Positions 5,022 to 7,522 of a stretch of DNA of 7,522 bases are shown here, in pieces. The position numbers and the translations under genes are program-made. Under the pieces are notes generated by a model, which saw only the letters and a program-made list of their open reading frames with translations, had not been told where the DNA came from and made no database searches. Source of the stretch: Halobacteroidaceae bacterium (GTDB lineage Bacteria; Bacillota; Halanaerobiia; B1SED10-174); NCBI GenBank assembly GCA_003550445.1, contig PUKG01000144.1, positions 1-7,522 on the forward strand, in the 5' to 3' direction. Each line of letters opens with the position of its first letter. The stretch's first letter is position 1.

Positions 5022-7025
5022 TTATTCAATATTGAATTGCAGGTCGCCGATACCGAGGTCAAAGGGCGCCCCGTAAATATCGGAAACTTTTACGTTTTTT
5101 AATTCCAACATTCCTTCCCCAGTATCCTTAACCAGGAAATGAATTCTGGCAAGGACACCAGACCCGTCATCTTTATTCATCAGGTCACCCCAAAATCCGG
5201 AAATAACACCTGAATCTGGGTCTAAGTCCGGTCGGTTAAAATCAAGGAGTTCTTCACCGGAAACCATTAACTGCCCCCTTGAAATATACATTGGCTTCAA
5301 TAAATCTGCGGGGTATTCAATGTCAAATTCAAAGTCTACTCCGTCCCCCACATTTCCAAGCATTACAAGGGCAGTAGCTACTCGCCCAGGCCTTAACCTT
5401 TCTGGGTCATCCCATTTCAGGTAAATACTCTGAGGCCACTCTGGAACATTTATATTATCAACCACACTTGTATCCCGTGTGTTTCGGGAACCTACTTCCA
5501 TGGCCATGGGAATTTCTCCTGAACGGCCATGGCTGCGTACCAGCCAACGGAATTGAACTTCATCTCCTGGATCTAGAATACCCAGTTCCAGTTGTTCCTG
5601 ATCACTGGAAACCAGAGAAAGCCCCGGGGGCAAAGCTAAGGCCGCCTGCACTGCATATGCCGGTGAACCACCGGTATTGGTTACCCTGCCATAAACAGGG
5701 AAGGGGTTTGGTTCCATCCTATGATCAATAAAGCTAAACTCCCTCGGTCCTTCCAGGAAAAGCTCAAGAGCTGCAGGAGGCATAACCTCAACCTGACGTG
5801 TTGCCCGAGTTTGATCTGTGTTACTGGCATCTGCCCGAACCTGGATGTTTAATACCTTCTGTTCAACCAAATCTCCCGTTGGGGCAACCTGCCAGGCAAA
5901 CTGGGTTCTACCCCCGGCATCAAGTTCCCCTACCCGGGTATGACGCTGAGATCCTTCAATCACTTCAAAACCTTCAGGAAGATCGAGGGTAACCTCAACA
6001 TCCCTGGCTGTAACATCAAGGTTATTTTGCATGTAAGCCATAACCTGGAAGGATTGAGTAAAGTCATCAAAAATTACTCTACCGGGAGCACTTAAACCAA
6101 CAGAAAGGAGCCCGGGAACAATGTCAATTCCTGCAAGCCCGTAACTGGTAACATAACTCCTTGTTTCTCCAGGAGCAAGCCATTCGGGTGTCCAATAAAG
6201 GGCGATGGCGCTGTCAAGTTCAAATTCTCCCTCCCGATAAAACTCTCTTCCGGGGCGGAAATTGAAATCCCAGACTCCATCGGCAAGGCTTCCCCAGTTG
6301 GTCATATAAACTTCGTCAGGTGGGGTAAGGTCAGGTCCTCTTAAATCTCCCTGAGCCATAACCAGAGGTTCTTCCAGGGAATCAAAAGCCTGCCAGAATT
6401 CGGGAATATCTTCCCGTATCAAAACTTTATCCTGAAGTACCTCCTGATCCCTTACCCGGAATGGAGCTCCGTCATTAGGACCCAGCATGGTATCCAGGAC
6501 AACACGAAGACCGATTCTTTTTTCTTCATCTCCCATATTAGTTACATCGTACCTGATCTTGGCAGTATCGGGAAAACCCGTTGTTGTACTTTCAATAAAA
6601 GAAAGCTCCTGGGTAATCACAACATCTCCCAATTGGGTTTCTGTTACAATCCTTTCACCGTCAACAACTTCGGGTTCCTGGGTAACCTCTCCATAAACCC
6701 CATCTCGGCCGGCCCTCTGAGTTGTTTCTCCCCCGAAAATATAATTTTCACCATCAATCCGGACGGTAGTATATGACGTCCAGGGACGGGGGTGACCGTA
6801 AATCAAGGGTTTATTATTATCACCATCATGTTCAGGATTTCCCCCGGTTACATCCAGAGCAAATCTTCCTTTGTTCTCCGGTCCCAGGTTAACAAAGATG
6901 GCAATATACTCATTTTCCAGGCGTAAGTTCCCCTCCCCGTCAATATACTCTTCAGGGGAGGCAATTGTTATGCTGGCGGCAATAAGCAATACAAGCAAAA
7001 ACACAAGCCCCGTTTTGGCCATCAT
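5022..7025 (-). CDS. Exported multidomain protein: uncharacterised beta-rich domain, two Ig-like domains, cohesin-like domain
   Basis: This 667-residue acidic protein has a signal peptide (about 1-23; hydrophobic core 6-22) and no later membrane segment, lipobox or sorting signal, so it should be released into the periplasm or beyond. Residues about 28-300 form a beta-rich region I cannot assign; its landmarks are LENEYIAIFVN (36-46), PRPWTSYTTVRIDG (79-92) and DTMLGPNDGAPFRV (178-191). Two Ig-like domains of the CARDB/DUF11 kind follow at about 305-414 (LPEGFEVI, GELDAGG) and 419-527 (LPPGLSLV, GILDPGD). Residues about 532-665 look like a cohesin: a beta-rich start, FDIEYPADLLKP (38-49 of the domain), GVISGFWGD, then GVLARIHFLV and G.LELKNVKVSD. 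Cohesins bind dockerins in cellulosomes, but none is seen here. The start at 7025 has GGAGGAGGG upstream and overlaps the TonB-like stop (ATGA). The exact role is unknown; an envelope adhesion or scaffold role is inferred. Confidence 0.82.
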   Translation of the reverse strand: MMAKTGLVFLLVLLIAASITIASPEEYIDGEGNLRLENEYIAIFVNLGPENKGRFALDVTGGNPEHDGDNNKPLIYGHPRPWTSYTTVRIDGENYIFGGETTQRAGRDGVYGEVTQEPEVVDGERIVTETQLGDVVITQELSFIESTTTGFPDTAKIRYDVTNMGDEEKRIGLRVVLDTMLGPNDGAPFRVRDQEVLQDKVLIREDIPEFWQAFDSLEEPLVMAQGDLRGPDLTPPDEVYMTNWGSLADGVWDFNFRPGREFYREGEFELDSAIALYWTPEWLAPGETRSYVTSYGLAGIDIVPGLLSVGLSAPGRVIFDDFTQSFQVMAYMQNNLDVTARDVEVTLDLPEGFEVIEGSQRHTRVGELDAGGRTQFAWQVAPTGDLVEQKVLNIQVRADASNTDQTRATRQVEVMPPAALELFLEGPREFSFIDHRMEPNPFPVYGRVTNTGGSPAYAVQAALALPPGLSLVSSDQEQLELGILDPGDEVQFRWLVRSHGRSGEIPMAMEVGSRNTRDTSVVDNINVPEWPQSIYLKWDDPERLRPGRVATALVMLGNVGDGVDFEFDIEYPADLLKPMYISRGQLMVSGEELLDFNRPDLDPDSGVISGFWGDLMNKDDGSGVLARIHFLVKDTGEGMLELKNVKVSDIYGAPFDLGIGDLQFNIE

Positions 7026-7522
7026 TCACCCTCCTCCGCAAAAAAGATGTCCAAAAATTCTACCGTAACCTCCTGCAGGGTAAAGTCGATGACCAAATGC
7101 AAGTAATAATCCCTGGGTTGTCCACTGAACTCCCATAACCTTTCAATGGTCAACCTGGCATTTTCGTCAATCCGGTCATCCCCCGATGATTCAATAAATT
7201 CAATATCTCTTAAAATCCCGTTTCTATCAATCAAAATCATAATCTCAACTGTGCCTTCTACACCTTCATTTGCGGCATCTTTCGGTAAAAGAGGAACTGT
7301 TTTGGCAAGAACAGCACTTACCGGATCCTGTGGAAGTTGAGGTTCTGCAGGTTCCGGTTCTTCCTCTTCTTCAACTATTTCCTCTTCCGGTTCATCGGGT
7401 TTTAGAGCTGATTCAATATCATCACTACTTGGTGGTAATAGTTCGGGAAGGTAAACATATTCTTCACTTAAATCTGTAGTCATTATGTCTTCTTCAGCAG
7501 TTTCCAGGGCAATTGTAATGTC
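7022..7522 (-). CDS. TonB-family protein, C-terminal part (5' end outside window)
   Basis: The frame is open from the window edge to the TGA at 7022, giving 166 residues. An ATG at 7483 lacks a good ribosome binding site, and the 13 residues before it (DITIALETAEEDI) look like the stretch that follows the membrane anchor of TonB proteins. The true start and the N-terminal membrane helix are therefore probably beyond 7522. A Pro/Glu-rich linker (about 41-69 of the visible part) spans the periplasm; instead of the Pro-Lys runs of classical TonB it is acidic (EEEEEPEPAEPQ). The TonB C-terminal domain follows (about 85-150): GVEGTVEIMILIDRNG, then SSGDDRIDENA and a final beta-strand region. TonB proteins pass proton-motive energy from ExbBD to outer-membrane receptors, implying a diderm cell. 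It overlaps the next gene by 4 bases, so the two are coupled. No ExbBD or receptor gene is in the window. Confidence 0.85.
   Translation of the reverse strand, partial: DITIALETAEEDIMTTDLSEEYVYLPELLPPSSDDIESALKPDEPEEEIVEEEEEPEPAEPQLPQDPVSAVLAKTVPLLPKDAANEGVEGTVEIMILIDRNGILRDIEFIESSGDDRIDENARLTIERLWEFSGQPRDYYLHLVIDFTLQEVTVEFLDIFFAEEGE

Noticed and set aside
1..7522. CRISPR array, tRNA, rRNA, transposase or prophage genes
   Set aside because: I looked for regularly spaced repeats, cloverleaf-like sequences, terminal inverted repeats with a transposase, and phage genes, and found none.

Overview
The window reads as a chromosomal segment of a diderm (outer-membrane-bearing) Firmicute. A Halanaerobiales-like halophilic anaerobe is my best guess. 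The evidence is a TonB-type protein beside an SLH-domain envelope spacer, a SleB-type cell-wall hydrolase, AGGAGG-type ribosome binding sites, AT-rich intergenic DNA and strongly acidic exported proteins. The taxon is an inference from gene content, not a database match.

Left part, + strand (66-1704): two membrane-protein genes one base apart, a dolichol/polyprenol-kinase-family protein and a cation-diffusion-facilitator (CDF) family transporter whose usual metal ligands appear replaced. They end at a hairpin (1703-1736) that can terminate transcription from both sides.

Centre, - strand (1779-2062): a compact transcription unit that is easy to miss. A near-consensus promoter (TTGACA, 17-bp spacer, TAAAAT) drives two tiny ORFs of 28 and 27 codons. 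Each has a perfect Shine-Dalgarno site, and the unit ends at the shared terminator. This is the most novel item in the window. An AT-rich spacer (2063-2264) with small inverted repeats separates it from the next unit.

Right part, - strand, transcribed leftwards from beyond 7522 to 2294: a 5'-truncated TonB-C-domain protein; a 667-residue exported protein with an uncharacterised N-terminal beta-rich domain, two Ig-like domains and a C-terminal cohesin-like domain; an SLH/coiled-coil/C-terminal-anchor protein resembling the Thermotoga Omp-alpha spacer; nucleoside diphosphate kinase (ndk); a SleB/CwlJ-type cell-wall hydrolase; and a HAD-family phosphatase. Junctions are tight: 4-base ATGA overlaps for TonB/cohesin protein and ndk/hydrolase, and a 14-base gap before the SLH gene. 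The first three genes plus the hydrolase therefore look like one envelope-biogenesis operon with ndk inside it. Hairpins lie after the SLH gene (weak, UUCG loop), after the hydrolase (strong) and after the HAD gene (strong).
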